Shown: in pieces, positions 46,847-59,811 of the stretch
Layout of the letters: each line of letters starts with the position of its first letter
Numbering within the stretch: the first letter of the stretch is position 1
Origin: Alisma plantago-aquatica
Lineage: Eukaryota; Streptophyta; Magnoliopsida; Alismatales; Alismataceae
Assembly: GCA_963693085.1 (NCBI GenBank)
Contig: OY856413.1
Coordinates: 540,382,879-540,446,878 of the forward strand
Length of the DNA: 64,000 nucleotides
Reading direction: 5' to 3'
Made by a program: the position numbers and the translations under genes
The notes under the pieces: model-generated
What the model was told of the DNA's origin: nothing
Databases searched by the model: none
The model's input: only the letters and a program-made list of their open reading frames with translations

Positions 46847-48827
46847 TGCTCCCCACCTTAAAAGAAATTTTGTCCCTAAAATTAGATCAAATCACCAATC
46901 GAGAGTGGCACTCATAGTCTACATGATAGTTAGTCTGGTATTCCTTCATCATCAAGATATTCCAAGTTTGGGTGATTGAGTATCGTGGTCAAGGTAACAT
47001 GACATTGACAATTAACCCAGGTAAGAATCATCACATAGATGGCAATTGAAGAGGGATCATCTTATAGATTACAGAATTGGAGAGACCACATGTAATATCA
47101 AAACAATAGAGCTATTAGAAATAATAATCATCATGACTTTCAATTTGATAATCATTTAGGGTTTTAGCCTCTATATTTTCATAAGTGGGTTTACACTTCC
47201 ATGATCAAAATTTCCAAAATGACATCTTGATACATGCATCATTGTTCAAAATTATGGTTTCATCATGAAAATTCAAAGGAAGGTACCCTCTTCTTACTCC
47301 ATATGCAGCTTACTCCTATGTCATAAATCGAGAGATCAACATGATCATAAGCCAAAAATACCAAATTTGGGAACATGAAAGTCATTAGTCATATATCGGG
47401 GTGATCTCCAATCGAGATTGAGTGACCATATGAGTCGAACCATATAAAGATCAAAATCATGAGTTTGTAGATCATAGATCAATATGGAGGGTCAATGTTT
47501 GGATATCCAGGTCATAGATCCAAACATTTCAAACTAGGATTTTAGGGTTTCTACTAGACCATAGGTTGATCATTCATTTTTTTTTCAAATCAAGACATCA
47601 AGATCAAGTATCATCATTACCATGAGTGTGACCTATTATGGGCTTAGGTAAAAATATCATAATTTTGAGAAAGGGGTCACCTTTCCATGCTCTAAATAAT
47701 CATCAAGATGAAGATTTAGAGGGGTCAAATAGGGTTGTGTCCTAGTTTAGGGGAGTCAAGAGCCAAACTTCAACCCTTAATATGGAACATTTAGTCCATA
47801 TTAGTCATGATCATCTAGCATGTATAAAATAGGGAGAGTACCAACTATCATGTCATATCCTATGAGATCAGGGGTCAAAATCATCATGTCAGCCCAAAGT
47901 CCAAGATCTTCATAATTAAGGTTAAAAATGTCATTCCCTTCCTTCAAAATAAAGGCAAGGGCATAATTAGAAATCGATTAGTCGAATAGGACATCCCAAG
48001 AGTATGAGTAAAAGAGGGAAAGATCAGGGGTCCCAAAATTATAATATCATGTCAAAATTAAGATTACATGGAGCCATAATAATCAATTGGGAAGGTGCCT
48101 CAGGTATCAGAGTCTTAAAATCAAGATCATGAGTCCAAGAGCATCATTATGCCAAACATAATCATGGCATAGATCAAAATAGGGTAATATTTGCTTAATT
48201 ATGTTTGAGGTTTAATCAAATCAGGACATCAAAGGCACTAATTAAACAGGGACCTCATTAAACATGAGGTATAATGTATACATTCTCCTTATTTCACCAC
48301 ATCAAGATCATTGTCATCATCCTCAAACATAGGAAGCATATTAGTCATAATTAGGCATAGTCGAGTTTCACATGATCTGAGAGATTAATATATGAGTACT
48401 GGTCTTTAAGAATATTAATTTAAATTGCCTTTCATAGTTACAATCAGATCAGGAAATCAATATCATATTAATCAACTTTTAGTAATTATCTCGAATTTTA
48501 ATTTCCCCATACCTAGACTACCCAAAATAGAGTGATCATGTGAGAAATGGGTCATATAGTAAGCTCACACTTGGAAGCTAACTAATCCTCATCTAATTAG
48601 GTGGCTTCGGGGTAGTCCTTAAAGAAGAGAGGAGATGCTAGAAGACTCTCTAGGCTTTAAGGAAGAGTCTTAATATTATCTTGGATTCACTTAGGACATG
48701 TAGATGTGTGGAGGAACCCCACGTGGTGTACCAAACTTGCAACCTTAGTTTCACCATTTTGGACTTAGGTTCTCCCTGGGTTCTAATGATGTGTCATGCC
48801 CTACCTACACAGAGGCTCATGTGTTTG
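46847..48827 (-). other. Internal region of the LARD-like element
   Basis: About 2 kb of AT-rich sequence rich in ATCATGATCAAATC-type words; no open frame longer than about 66 residues and no recognised retroviral domain. Confidence 0.7.
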
Positions 48828-48839
48828 GCTCTGATACCA
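48828..48839 (-). other. Primer-binding site of the LARD-like element
   Basis: The minus strand reads TGGTATCAGAGC, an exact initiator-Met complement. Confidence 0.93.
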
Positions 48840-48841
48840 TT

Positions 48842-51800
48842 TGTCACGGAACTATTTGTTACCCCAAGTCCACAGTCCTAATGGCTACATAGCCAAATGC
48901 GAGTGGATTGGGGCGTCCATTCGTAGAATGGCACAAGACACACAAGCATATGTAAATAAGAGCAAAATAGTGTCCATCTTCATATATAGAACCAAAGAGT
49001 ATTAAGTACAACATAGTTTAAATGAAACAACATTAAGAGATTACAAGTTCAACATCACTATTCTATTACATGAAGAGATTGAGAAATCCATTTATTTACT
49101 ACAAGCCCCATGTTGAAATGTTGTTCTTTGTTGTAGAGGTTCCTTCATAAAGTTTGATTCACCTGTTGATCACTGATTAGGGAACAAAAATAGGACACAA
49201 CTTCAATGCGGGTGCATTGGTACACTTTGCAAAATGAAACTAGCAAGGTTTATGAGATTAACATAATAGAATCTTGGCTAGATAATAAGAAGTAAGAACC
49301 AAAGAGAAACATACATAAAAAACATGTAAGAAATTTTTCAAGAGTATCTTTTAGGTGAATTTAACCATTGTACTTAACAACATCATAAGACCTTATATTT
49401 TTCTAACAACTTCTAAAGGAAGAGTGTATATGGAAAAATAAGGCATAGCCAATAGTTGCACGTTACAACGATGAGGGGCCCAAATGATCAAAGCCATAGG
49501 GTCACCCTATATTCAACCAAGTATTTTGCTCATCTCTTGACAACTCAAGGAGGAGTCACCATGCCTTATGCTCATGAGTTGGGTAGGGAACAAGGGTTAT
49601 TGTACAATTTCTACATTAATGTTTGAGGGTGATGTTCAACATATAATATATATCAAAAGCATGAAAAGGATATCATAAGGCCACTTATGTCAAACAATAT
49701 TAATAGCCAAGCATTTAGACTCTACATATACAACTAGTAACCAAGTCATAACAATAGCAATAATTCAAGAGGAGTAAAAAGTGTACCTTGCAAGTGTAGA
49801 GTAAAACCTAGAACCAAGAGCTCAAGGTAAGGCCCTCAATGTCAACCTAGAGTACAATGATAAATCTCTCATTAGAATGGAGTGCGATTACCCACATGGA
49901 CATTCTCAAGCACTTAGGTCCCCTCTTAAAACAAGCATTGTTCTAGTCATATCACATATTCACAAAAGTGCACTACATGGCACACAACATCATAGAGTGC
50001 CTTAGGCTAAGAGAATGTCCATGTCTAGAGTATAACCAAGAAAAAAAAACCAGTCAGATTTAACAAGATGATCAAGGGAAAATCATATCCTTAAAAGCTT
50101 GGTTTCAAGATAAGTCATTATAGGTCATAATCATCTACTAGAGTGGGTAATTAAACCTTATAGTGTTAGCGTGGCACAAAAGTATGAGATCTTGTTTCTA
50201 GATAACATGAGACATAATGGCAAATATTGATTTTGAATATGATAACATATCATACATATTTAAAAGGTGCAACTACCTAAGTGATCAAATCACATCATTT
50301 AAAGTCCAAAGAGGCAACATGTGAGTTATGATACATGAAAGATGTCAATAGAGGTAGGTTGGTATGCTAGGTCAGTTCAAGCTCCTTTTAAGCGAATATA
50401 AGTTAGTGAGGTACTATGACATAGTGTCATTAGTCATTAGGAACCTGCAAATAGCAAAGTTGATTATGTTTGAATGATTAAAAGCCAAGTAGTGCAATAA
50501 AACAACAAATCAGTGGAAATATGAATGTAACTAGGAATAATAAGTAGTACCATGAGATAGGGGTGTTTTTCTGATCAAAATGATACATTACATCATAAGA
50601 TTTGATTAAATAACCCAAACGATATAGGGTTTTGAAGATTAAAGCATCAAAGGAGGATTTTGGGGGTAAATACCCTGATTTGGGCCAAGATGGGCCGCAT
50701 GGCTGAGTTGGCATGGCCTAGAGCCACTGATCACCATTCATCACTACCGGGCGGTTGCTATGGGTGAGTGAGTGGCATCCAACATGACGCCACTATCCAT
50801 CATCACCCCGTGTCGCTGCTGGCCGCTCACACCAACTCGGTGGCAGATCGTTTGATCTGTGCTCATTGTGGTCCTCAACGCGATTAATAGTTTGGGTGAA
50901 ATCCCACTCTCTGTGTCTCCACAGTTCACTGGTTGTGTGATCCCTGTGTCGTGTTAGCTAGAAGGTGACTGGAGAACAGAGCCGAAGATGGGAGGAGGGT
51001 CGAGGCATGAGTTAGGTACAGGAGTCGTTGGGCTAGAGTTGTGCTCTGCCTCCTTCTCTTGTCGCCAACTACATGGCACTGGTGCGGCCCCACTTGCTGC
51101 AGCCTCCCAAGCACATCAACCAAGGCGGCTCGAGGCTATAGTAGGATCATCGCCTAGAACTGACAGAGGTTGGTAAAGTGACAGAGTAGAACCAAGGAAA
51201 CTGGGGTGTGATGCCCTCCTCCTTTGGTCATCTTTAAAATGACGAGGAGTTGTTGAAAACCTACAGATGTTGGCAATGCCAAGATGACCTGGAGAGGCCG
51301 ACAACATTGAGATGGTGGCTACATAGAAGGTGGGTGAGGAGAATGGATGGCAACATTGGTTTTGGTGGAGGGAGGAGCTAACCTCAGAAATGAAGGGTTG
51401 GAGGGTTTAAAAAGGAAGTAGGGGAAGTAGGGATAGGTTCTAGGGTTTCCGATGGAGTAAGGGGGTAGTGGCGGCAGCTCCTGGGTTCACCTTTCCTATT
51501 GGCATCTCATTGAGTGGAAGCTAGACAAGAGGGCCAAGGGAGTAGGTTGGTGAGAGGCTAAAGGGGAGAAGACACCACAACGTGGATGACACTGGTGTTT
51601 GTACAATTTTGTGTGGGTGAGAGGGAGGAGTCAGGGGCAAGGAAAGAATGGAGGGAAAGGAAAAAGGAAAAGAAGGAGAGGAGGAGAGATGGGTGGGGGA
51701 CCACTGGGCCGTGCCCCCTTATATGGGCTGGCCTCAGGCCCAAAGAGGGTGAGAAAAGAAAAAGGTGTAATCAAACTTTCAAGAGGAAAAAGAATTCAAT

Positions 51801-52110
51801 GATGTGTATCTCATCCATCCTAGCTCCAAATGGGAAGAAATTAGATGTATTGCAAAGATGAGAGTACCTTATAAACCATGAACATGAAATTAAAGTGCAT
51901 AAAATCAAAATATAATGATAAAAAGTAAGAGAAAGGAGATGATGAGTGATGTACTTTAAAATTTTTATTGAGTGTCACCAAGGTGGAAATTTTGCTTGAA
52001 AATTATCAACTAAGCATCAAATCATATATGTACAAGAAATTGACGTTGAGGTCAAGGGAAAAGCCAAGAGTATAAGTCATATGCAAAGGGTGAGAAACCA
52101 GGTTATCACA
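48842..52110 (-). repeat. 5' LTR of the LARD-like element
   Basis: 3269 bp. The minus-strand TATA box CCCATATAAGGGG (51714-51726) is intact and is followed in the transcribed direction by a long polypyrimidine run (about 51620-51690). Confidence 0.88.
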
Positions 52111-52115
52111 GATAT

Positions 52116-54335
52116 AGAAACCCTAAGATGTAGGGCGTACTCTTAACCCTAACCCAAAACCCTAATCCTAGGAAATGGGAGTAGCGTGGTGATATAGTAA
52201 CCCTATGCATATGAACGCCAGTTAGGGTAAAAGGAAAATAAAAAGGAGTTTGGGTGACCTAGTATCCCATAAATGCATGTCTGTGGAGAAATCATTCATG
52301 TTTCATGTGAAGAGTTTTAAGAAACATAAGCAACCCATGAGTAGCATATAATATAAATACAACTTTCTGATCGCCCTATTGCTATGTCTGGAAGAATAGA
52401 TGAATAAAGAATACCCTTAGAAAGTGAGTATGATACCCCCAGGGAGTTGGTATGTTATTGAAACTACCCCCAATGATGAGTATGTTATTGAAATTACCGC
52501 CAGCAAGTGGGTATGCTACCCCCGAGTGGGTATGCTACCCTTAGTGAATGGGTATGCCATTATGATTACCCCCAGTGAGTGGGTATACTATCCCTAGTGA
52601 ATGGGTATGCTATTGAAAGTAACCCCAATGAGTGGCTATGTTATTGGGTATGCTTCCCCAATGAGTGGGTATGCCACTGAAATACTCCCAACGAGTGAGT
52701 ATGATATTATGAAAACCCCAACGAGAGGGTATGATTAGAGAATACACCCAATGAGTGGGTACATCTTTAAAATACTCCCAGCGAGTGAGTATGACATTAT
52801 GAATACCCCTAGGGAGTGGGTAAACCACAGAGATTGGGCAAATATGAGTTGATAAGTTATTACATATTTGGCAAAAAATTAAAATATAAACCCTTAAATT
52901 CAAGACCTGGGGTGGGTCAACCCATAGAGTGGAAAAAAGGGCCTATGGGGGAGGAAAAACCCTAAACCCGCGGTGTAAGGTTGTGTCTAGAGAGCCTAAC
53001 CTGCTCCTGTGAGTCAAGAAGACACCCTAGGACAAGACCTTCCCTAGAAAGGTGAGTTGACCAATCAGTTAGAGAATTGAGGTAACCTTGAATGTCACCT
53101 AAATCTTGGAAAATCAAGCATACACAACATGAAGGGAGACACATTCTTTGAACCCAAGTTTGCCATCTCTGAGGAACACAAGGAAAAGTCACTAAGGAAC
53201 TGGATGACAGTATAAGACCAAGCCTGGAAGGGAAGGTTTCCTTGATCCCAATGCCTGGACATAAAGTAAACAAGGTGTACCCTAAGAGATGAAGGAAATC
53301 CAGGTTAAAGAATTACATAAGGAATAATGTGCAAAAGTTGTGATATCTCAATAGACCCTAGGCAAGGTAGAGAGCTAAGTTACTGAGGTCAAGTAGGGAG
53401 GATTAAAGGTACATAATACCTACGAGGTTAGGAAGTGATTATGCCCTAAATGCATAAGACCATGGGGACAAGAGATAGTCATCCATGTTTGCCCATGAAC
53501 ATGGGCCAGGAGATTGGCCACCTTCATGAGTTCATGAGGGCCGATGGGTAAATTTGAGAGGCATTCCATAAGTATATACGACCCACGAGGCTAGGTGGAG
53601 ATCACTCCAAAGGTACCTGAACCCCTAGAGACCTTGAGGAAATAACTTAGGCAAATGAGACATGAGGTGTATCTATAAAAGATACAAGAAGTCACGTAAG
53701 AGTGAAATCTTAAAGGAGTTGTTCACAAAGGCACTTAATTAACTTCATGAAATATAATAATATTTTGGGATTAAAAGTGTTTATGGTTTGGAGTCATTGT
53801 TGAGAGTGATTCAACCTAAAATTCAAAATTTTAAGGTAATGTGTGGAAACACCATCTCTGCTCCTAGAATAGGATAAACTTTGTTTTTTGGCTGCATCCA
53901 AACACTTACTTCACCTTATTATGAGTGAGAGAGATTGGGTAGACACATGTTATGCTTCAAATTTGGCATATGAGAATGAATTACCTAAGTTGAGTTTAAT
54001 GACATGGCCTAGGGTTTGAGGTATTACGTCACCCTTATGTAAAAATAACTGGGAAACAGGTTGGAAACCTAGGCGGAAAGGTAATCACTAAGTGAAAGAA
54101 AAGAAATTCAAGTGGCAATGAAATTACTAAGTGATAATGTCATTTGAAGATAAGGACGTGGAAATGCTCTGAATTGAATTTTGGTATTACATTTAGTTGT
54201 AATGTGAGGAATTTGTGTATTAATAAAATATGTTAAAGTTATCTAAGTAGGGTTGCTAACTCTAATGTTTATGACTATGCTGAGTTTATCATTCACCTTA
54301 AACTTAGTAGGTTGAATTTTTGGAATAAAATTTCT
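52116..54335 (+). other. Remaining interior of the Gypsy-type element
   Basis: Non-coding. Contains the 52430-52830 minisatellite. No protease, reverse transcriptase or integrase signature seen on either strand. Confidence 0.6.
52430..52830 (+). repeat. Degenerate minisatellite, about 30-35 bp unit
   Basis: Around a dozen imperfect copies of CCCCCAGTGAGTGGGTATG followed by a variable A/T-rich filler (CTATTGAAA-like). Spacing varies. Confidence 0.85.
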
Positions 54336-54351
54336 TTTAAGGAGGGGTGAA

Positions 54352-56014
54352 TGTAATATCCTAAAATTTTGGTAAATTTGAATTAAATTAATATAAGGAT
54401 TTAATTGATAAGGAAATTCCCTAATTGTATTATTTATGGAATAATTAAGTTATCCTTATGACATGGGTTCAACCCACGGCCCAAGTAAGACCCATGAGAC
54501 TATTTGCTTCACAAATATGTCCTTGTGGCACAAGATTATGATATAAGATATTTTGTGCATAAATAAAGGATACATGAATTATTATACAACTAAAATATGA
54601 GTTAATACACAATTTTCCAAAAGAAAATAAGAGAATGTGTAATTAAGATAATTAAAGGAGTAATTATCTAACCTTGGTTGTCAACATACATTTTGAGGCA
54701 TCAAACAAGAATATCTCGATCTAAATTTTGGTATATTTGGATATAATAACAATACTAAGAGAATTCTCGAATTTCAAAGGAAAATGACTTCCCCTGTTGT
54801 CTGGGAAGTTAATTTAAGGATATGTTAAAAGAACATGTTTCATGCATAAAAGTTATCCCAATAGATACCACAAATATATAAAGGTTGGGACATACATTAA
54901 TTAGTTTTCTTCCAAGATTGATATTAAAAAGATGTTTCTAGAGGTCTAGGGAAAATTATGAAGGATGAGGGACCTACTTTTACTAGGTAAATGTTATTCC
55001 CTTATTTTATGAGAGATAAAAAGGAATCTAGAAGCACCCCATGGATGCCAAACCTTGCTAGATGTAAGATTATGATTTTATAAAGAACATATCCAAATGT
55101 ATGGCTAATCAGGGTTAAGTAAAAGGAGTTATGAAATATTTAGGTTTCCTATAGTGGAACATTAATAATTCAATGATTATGTTGTCACATTTAGATTTGA
55201 CTGAGAAAGTAGGATATCCCTTTATTCTATCACAAGGCCTTGGAGTTGTCAGATCCCAAAATTGACTATATCCCCCTTTTTTTGAAGAGGGGATGGAGGA
55301 TCCTATGATTGGGATCCCCCACCATCTATTAACTTGTTGAATCATCCATTACAAGGTCTACATATCCACCTTATCTCCTACCTCTAGCCCAATTTGGAAA
55401 CTAGAATAATAGGTAGAGAACTTATCACATCTCCCTCTCTAGCTGACCTGCTATATCTACCGAAGAGGTTCCTATTGAATTCAAGAGATAAAACTGAAGT
55501 TGCCTAACCCTAGTCCTCACTAGTTTCATGAAAATTTGGGAATTTCCCCAATTTCCATGGAGGGGTAGACCCCATAGATAGTTGATCTCACTAGACTGTA
55601 CCTATATAAGGCACCCTATCCTCGCCAAGAAGTGGCATGAGATTCCTCAGACCCAAAGGAAGTCCCCCCTCCATCCAATTTAACCCCATGCTCTACCTCC
55701 TTCCCTCTGGTTCTTCCTTGATCTTCCACGAACTTGATGTCTTCCCTTTCTCTGTGCTTGTTCCTCGGACCAATTGGTGTCCATGGATGAGTCCGGTGCG
55801 ATGAGGTGAAGGAGTCGGGGCCCTTTCCTACCTCTTAAGGGCCCTGAAGCACTCAACGGTAGAGTGGACCATAGACCTAACATTGAATTGCGGGAGGGGT
55901 GGTTCTTGAGGTTGAAGATGAAATGGAGTGGATTTTATTTCCAACCCCAGGTGTATGAAGATCCATAACCTCTAAAGCGAGAGAAAAAAGGACCCCCCCG
56001 ACTAAGGCTTCGAC
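54352..56014 (+). repeat. Right LTR of the Gypsy-type element, 3' truncated
   Basis: Matches 39568 to about 41150, with an extra segment of about 90 bp near 55280-55365. The last ~1.3 kb of the LTR is missing. TATA CTATATAAG at 55602-55610. Confidence 0.78.
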
Positions 56015-57518
56015 TGTTACAACCTCAATTTTGGGTTCATTTGATGAGAAATGTAATTTCTCATATTAAAGATATTTGAAAAACAAATGATATAATTTGT
56101 TTGGAATAAATGGATTTCGTTTACAATAGCCTTGATGATTGTGTTGTGGCCTTTATTGGCTATTGGGCCCAAATAACAAGAAAATTCAATTAGTGTATGA
56201 ATAATTGAGTTTTGAGAAAAGAGTGAGATAGAAACCTCTATATGGAAAAATGATGTAATCCAAGGATGGATTTCGTGCCTATTGGATTCCTTGGGTCCCA
56301 AGGAGTCCAAAATTGCATAAAGAGTGCAATAAGAAAAGAAAAGATCAATTAAATATTTCTTCATTAAGAAAGAAATTGAAAGCAATGGTAAAATGTGGAA
56401 AATAAGTAAAAAGAGGTACAATTGAGTTATCCTTAGTGGAATTTCGTATCCAAAGAATTCCTAATGATAAAAGGGATCCTAATGATGAAAATAAAAAGGA
56501 AAGATAAAGAGAAATCCTTGAAAAGAGATATTTTACTAAAGAAATGAATAAAAGGAAAGAGAAAATAAATAAAGGATAAGTAAAAGGCTAAGAAATATTC
56601 CCAAGATGGAATTCCGATCCATTAAGGGTTCCTTGAGGTTCCAGGAGTTTAAAATAATAACTTAAATGGAAAAGAAAGAGGAAATATCAATTAAATTGGT
56701 TGTATTAATGAATAACTTGAATCTGAAGGAAATACCCTTTTCTTTTGGAATTTGGGTTACAAATTTGGTACACAAGTATATAATGTCAAGATAGAGTTTC
56801 TTATAAAATTTGAATAAAAAAGGATAAGTGAGGAGAGAGATATGATTTTTACAAGATTTCCTAAAGTGGATGGGTAATTCTTAAATCATATTAAATGTCG
56901 CATGGTGTATTATCGGATAAGGAATAATGTGAGTAATCAGGACCGTTGATTGGAAGATCAACGGGGGACAAATCGTCCCCTAGCTCTCGCTGAACGGGAA
57001 ACAAGAGTAGTGGCAACTGAGTTTCCCAAGCTGGATTTCTTGCAAGCCAAGACATGTTAGAGGCAACAAACTTTCCCAATGTATTCGGGGGATCGGTCCG
57101 AATTGATCTACCCCTAATTATCTTGTGTTTGGTTGCCTCTAGGCATTTTACCCAAACCACAGGACTCACAGGTCTTAGCCCTATATAAGGGAGGGCACTC
57201 GAGGGTTCCAACATCCCTAAAAGTTATCCCCATCGCCACGGAGCTTGATGACGAATCGAAAGATGTTTTCAATCGTTGGTTTTAACCTGACCTACCCTCC
57301 TCTACAACCAGCAACTCACGACGGACTTCCAGCGAGTGGTTCAGGGTGAAGGACAGATCCGTTTGGGCGATTGAGCGGCTCTTCAGGTTCAGGAGACGAC
57401 AAAGAAGCTTCTTGGCTTCTCGGATTTTATGCTAATAGCGTGGAGTTTGAAGTCAACTGGTGAGTTGACTGTGTTCCTTTGCACAGACGGAGGTAGAAGA
57501 CAAACCCTCCACCACCCG
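56015..57518 (+). mobile_element. LTR-like fragment of another element
   Basis: Starts TGTTACAACCTCAATTTTGG, a typical LTR start, exactly where the Gypsy LTR homology ends. A TATA box (CTATATAAGG, 57181-57190) follows a long AT-rich U3-like part, then a GC-richer segment resembling R-U5. No CA end, primer-binding site or target-site duplication was found. It breaks at the Copia junction near 57518, so it is probably a truncated LTR. Confidence 0.45.
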
Positions 57519-59811
57519 ATTTTATGCTCAGTATTTGGTCCCTGAATGGCCTCAGTGTAGTTTGGCTCATCAAACATAACCCAAATATCACCTTGTCGAG
57601 TCATAAGAAACTAAAATGTCTCTGGTTCAAAGTGTGCCCTATTAAACCTTTGAGATTCTTATGTTAGATGAGGAGCTTGAGATCCTAGATCTGCTTTTTA
57701 TTTTTCTTGTTCCTTATCTAGCTTTATATGTTCAATGGTTTTTTGTTGGTCTCGAACTTCTTTGAGTTCTATTTTCCTCCCATTGGTTCATTTAGAATAA
57801 GTTCCTTTTCGAGGAATACAACAGTTCTAACAATTTTTTTTTTGTCAGATGAAATGTAGAAATAATATCCCTTGGTTCCCTTATGATATACAACAAAATA
57901 ACATTTGTTAGATTTCTCTTCAAGCTTTTTAGAAAACTATTTCCTAACATAAGATTCACATCCCAAAATATTTGTAAAAGACACACTGATATGTTTCCTA
58001 ATCCATATCTCATATGGTGTCTTTCAAACCAATTTTGAAGGTACACAGTTAATTGTAAATGATGGACTTTCTAAACAATATCCCTAGAAGGATGTTAGAT
58101 TATCGACAATACTCATAATTGATCTTACTATGTCCAATAGGGTGCAATTCCTTCTTTCTTATACACAATTATGTTGTGAAGTTCCAGGAGAGTCTGCCAA
58201 GATACAATACCACAATCTCTTAGAAGGGCCTTAAATCCTTAGCATAAGCCTTCCCCACCTTTATCTGATTGAAGTTATTTAATACTCTTGCCAAGTTGGT
58301 TTTGTACTTCATTCATGAGATCCTTGAAATTTTTAATGGATTCAAACTTGTGCTTCATTAGATATGCATAGACATATATACTAAGGTCATAAGTAAATGT
58401 GATAAAGTATTGATACCCACCTTTGACATCTGTTCTAAAGAGTCTGCATACATCGGTGTGTATGAGTCCTAATATATCACTTTCCCTTTCTCTTTCACTA
58501 GTAAAGGATCTTTTTCTGCCTTGCCTAATAAACATGATTAACATGTCTCAATTGATTCAAAATCAAATGAGTCTAGATATACATTTTTATGGAGCCGGGA
58601 AATGCACTTCTCATTTTTAAGGCCTAAATGATAATGCCATAGATAGATTTCATTTAAATCATTGAATTTATGCTTTTTATCATTTATGTTTGAGACACTT
58701 ATCATAGGATCTAATAAGTAAATATCACAAGACATAGAGGCACTTCCATATGAGATCTCATCTTTATAAATAGAACATTGACCATTCTTAATATAAAATT
58801 CAAATCCATTCTTGTTCAAACAATAAAAAAAATAACATTCCTATTTATCACATGTATATAATAGAAGTTCTCTTACTCATTATAAAACCACTTTTCATAG
58901 ATAAAAACAATTGCCTACAACAGTTACAACAGTTCTTAACCCATTTCCAACATGTAGCTTCACCTCTCCCTTCTTTATGGGTCTACTTCTCTTTATATGC
59001 AAATATGTGAGATCCACATTCAATTTATAATACCCGTGATGATGAAGTAGACAAATTTATCTCTATAATTATATACCTTATATGGAGATCTCCATTCCCT
59101 TCTTCTTGTTCTTAAAGTCCTCTATGTAGAGAGGGCAATTCCTTCTCTAGTGTTTAGGCTGGTGATAGTGGTGACAATTGACTTCTTTAGTCACTCCTCC
59201 TTTTACTTTAAGTGCAAAAGATCAAACTTTTGGCCAGCCTTAAAACCTTTAGTGGATTTCCCTTTTCTGTCTGGGTTTCAATTTCCTTTGTTGTCCATAT
59301 ACATGGATTTGGGCTTGTTTATTATCATTTCTACCTCAATATTTCTCATCTTGTCAAGAAACATGACGTCTTGTTAAATTTGTTCATGTTGTAGTTCATT
59401 ATACATTGGATATGTAATTCTGGAAACAATTGCATGATCACAACTGTGGCCATATTTTGGCCTAAAGGAAATCCTAGTCTTTCTAGGATTTCCACATACG
59501 CACTTAACTGGAGCACATGGAGCCTAACTAGTTCACCTTCTCCTATATTGCATTTAAATAATGCCTTGGAGACATCATACCTCTTACCTTTCCTATTATT
59601 GATACATGTTATTGACATGTGTGACCATCTCTGTATCTCCCATGTTATCATGTTGCTTCTGAAGCTCATGGTTCATGGATCACAACATGAAGCATTTGAT
59701 GTCTATTGTGTCATCGTCATGCTCACAATAAGCATCCCTTTATGTCCACATTTGGAGCTGATTCCTCTAGTACTTGTGCGTCCAAAACATCGAGCTTATG
59801 TTCATGGGTGA
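57519..59811 (-). pseudogene. pol: Copia gag, protease and integrase part of the old element
   Basis: Upstream half of the Copia polyprotein, read leftward. Gag at 59346-59669 (RYDVSKALFKCNIGEGELVRLHV, LERLGFPLGQNMAT, MNYNMNKFNKT). A Cys/His-poor zinc-knuckle area follows near 59200. GAG_pre-integrase at 58538-58819 (NGFEFYIKNGQCSIYKDEI, LWHYHLGLKNEKCISRLHK). Integrase core at 58275-58544 (DILGLIHTDVCRLFRTDVKG, GYQYFITFTYDLS). After more frameshifts, the C-terminal integrase block near 57792-58046 precedes MFDEPNYTEAIQGPN (near 57540-57585), which joins in sense to the reverse transcriptase block at 39567. Multiple stops; non-functional. Confidence 0.83.

Larger units (their letters stand above)
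42988..52110 (-). mobile_element. LARD-like non-autonomous LTR retrotransposon
   Basis: Minus-strand element inserted in the interior of the Gypsy-type element, with exact target-site duplication GATAT (42983-42987 and 52111-52115). The 5' LTR is 48842-52110 (3269 bp) and the 3' LTR 42988-46846 (3859 bp, enlarged by a LINE insertion of about 590 bp). On the minus strand LTRs begin TGTGATAACCT. A perfect primer-binding site (48828-48839) adjoins the 5' LTR, and a purine-rich TTTTAAGGTGGGGAGCA adjoins the 3' LTR. The internal region (46847-48827) is only about 2 kb and codes for nothing recognisable. Long LTRs around a short non-coding interior fit a LARD-type derivative, probably of a Gypsy lineage. 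Confidence 0.86.
39568..56014 (+). mobile_element. Gypsy-type LTR element, non-coding, itself interrupted
   Basis: Plus-strand element inside the old Copia. Left LTR 39568-42491 (2.9 kb, TGTAATATCC..GGTTACA). Primer-binding site TGGTATCAGAGC at 42494-42505. Polypurine tract TTTTAAGGAGGGGTGAA at about 54336-54351. Right LTR from 54352, matching the left for about 1.65 kb to around 56000 and then lost. The left target flank is GAGTC (39563-39567); the right flank was removed with the LTR end. The internal part, once the nested LARD is removed, is about 2.7 kb with no gag or pol recognised. The AAATTTCTTTTAAGGAGGGG motif before the LTR is common to Tekay/Del-like Gypsy elements, so the Gypsy assignment is inference. 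Confidence 0.75.
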
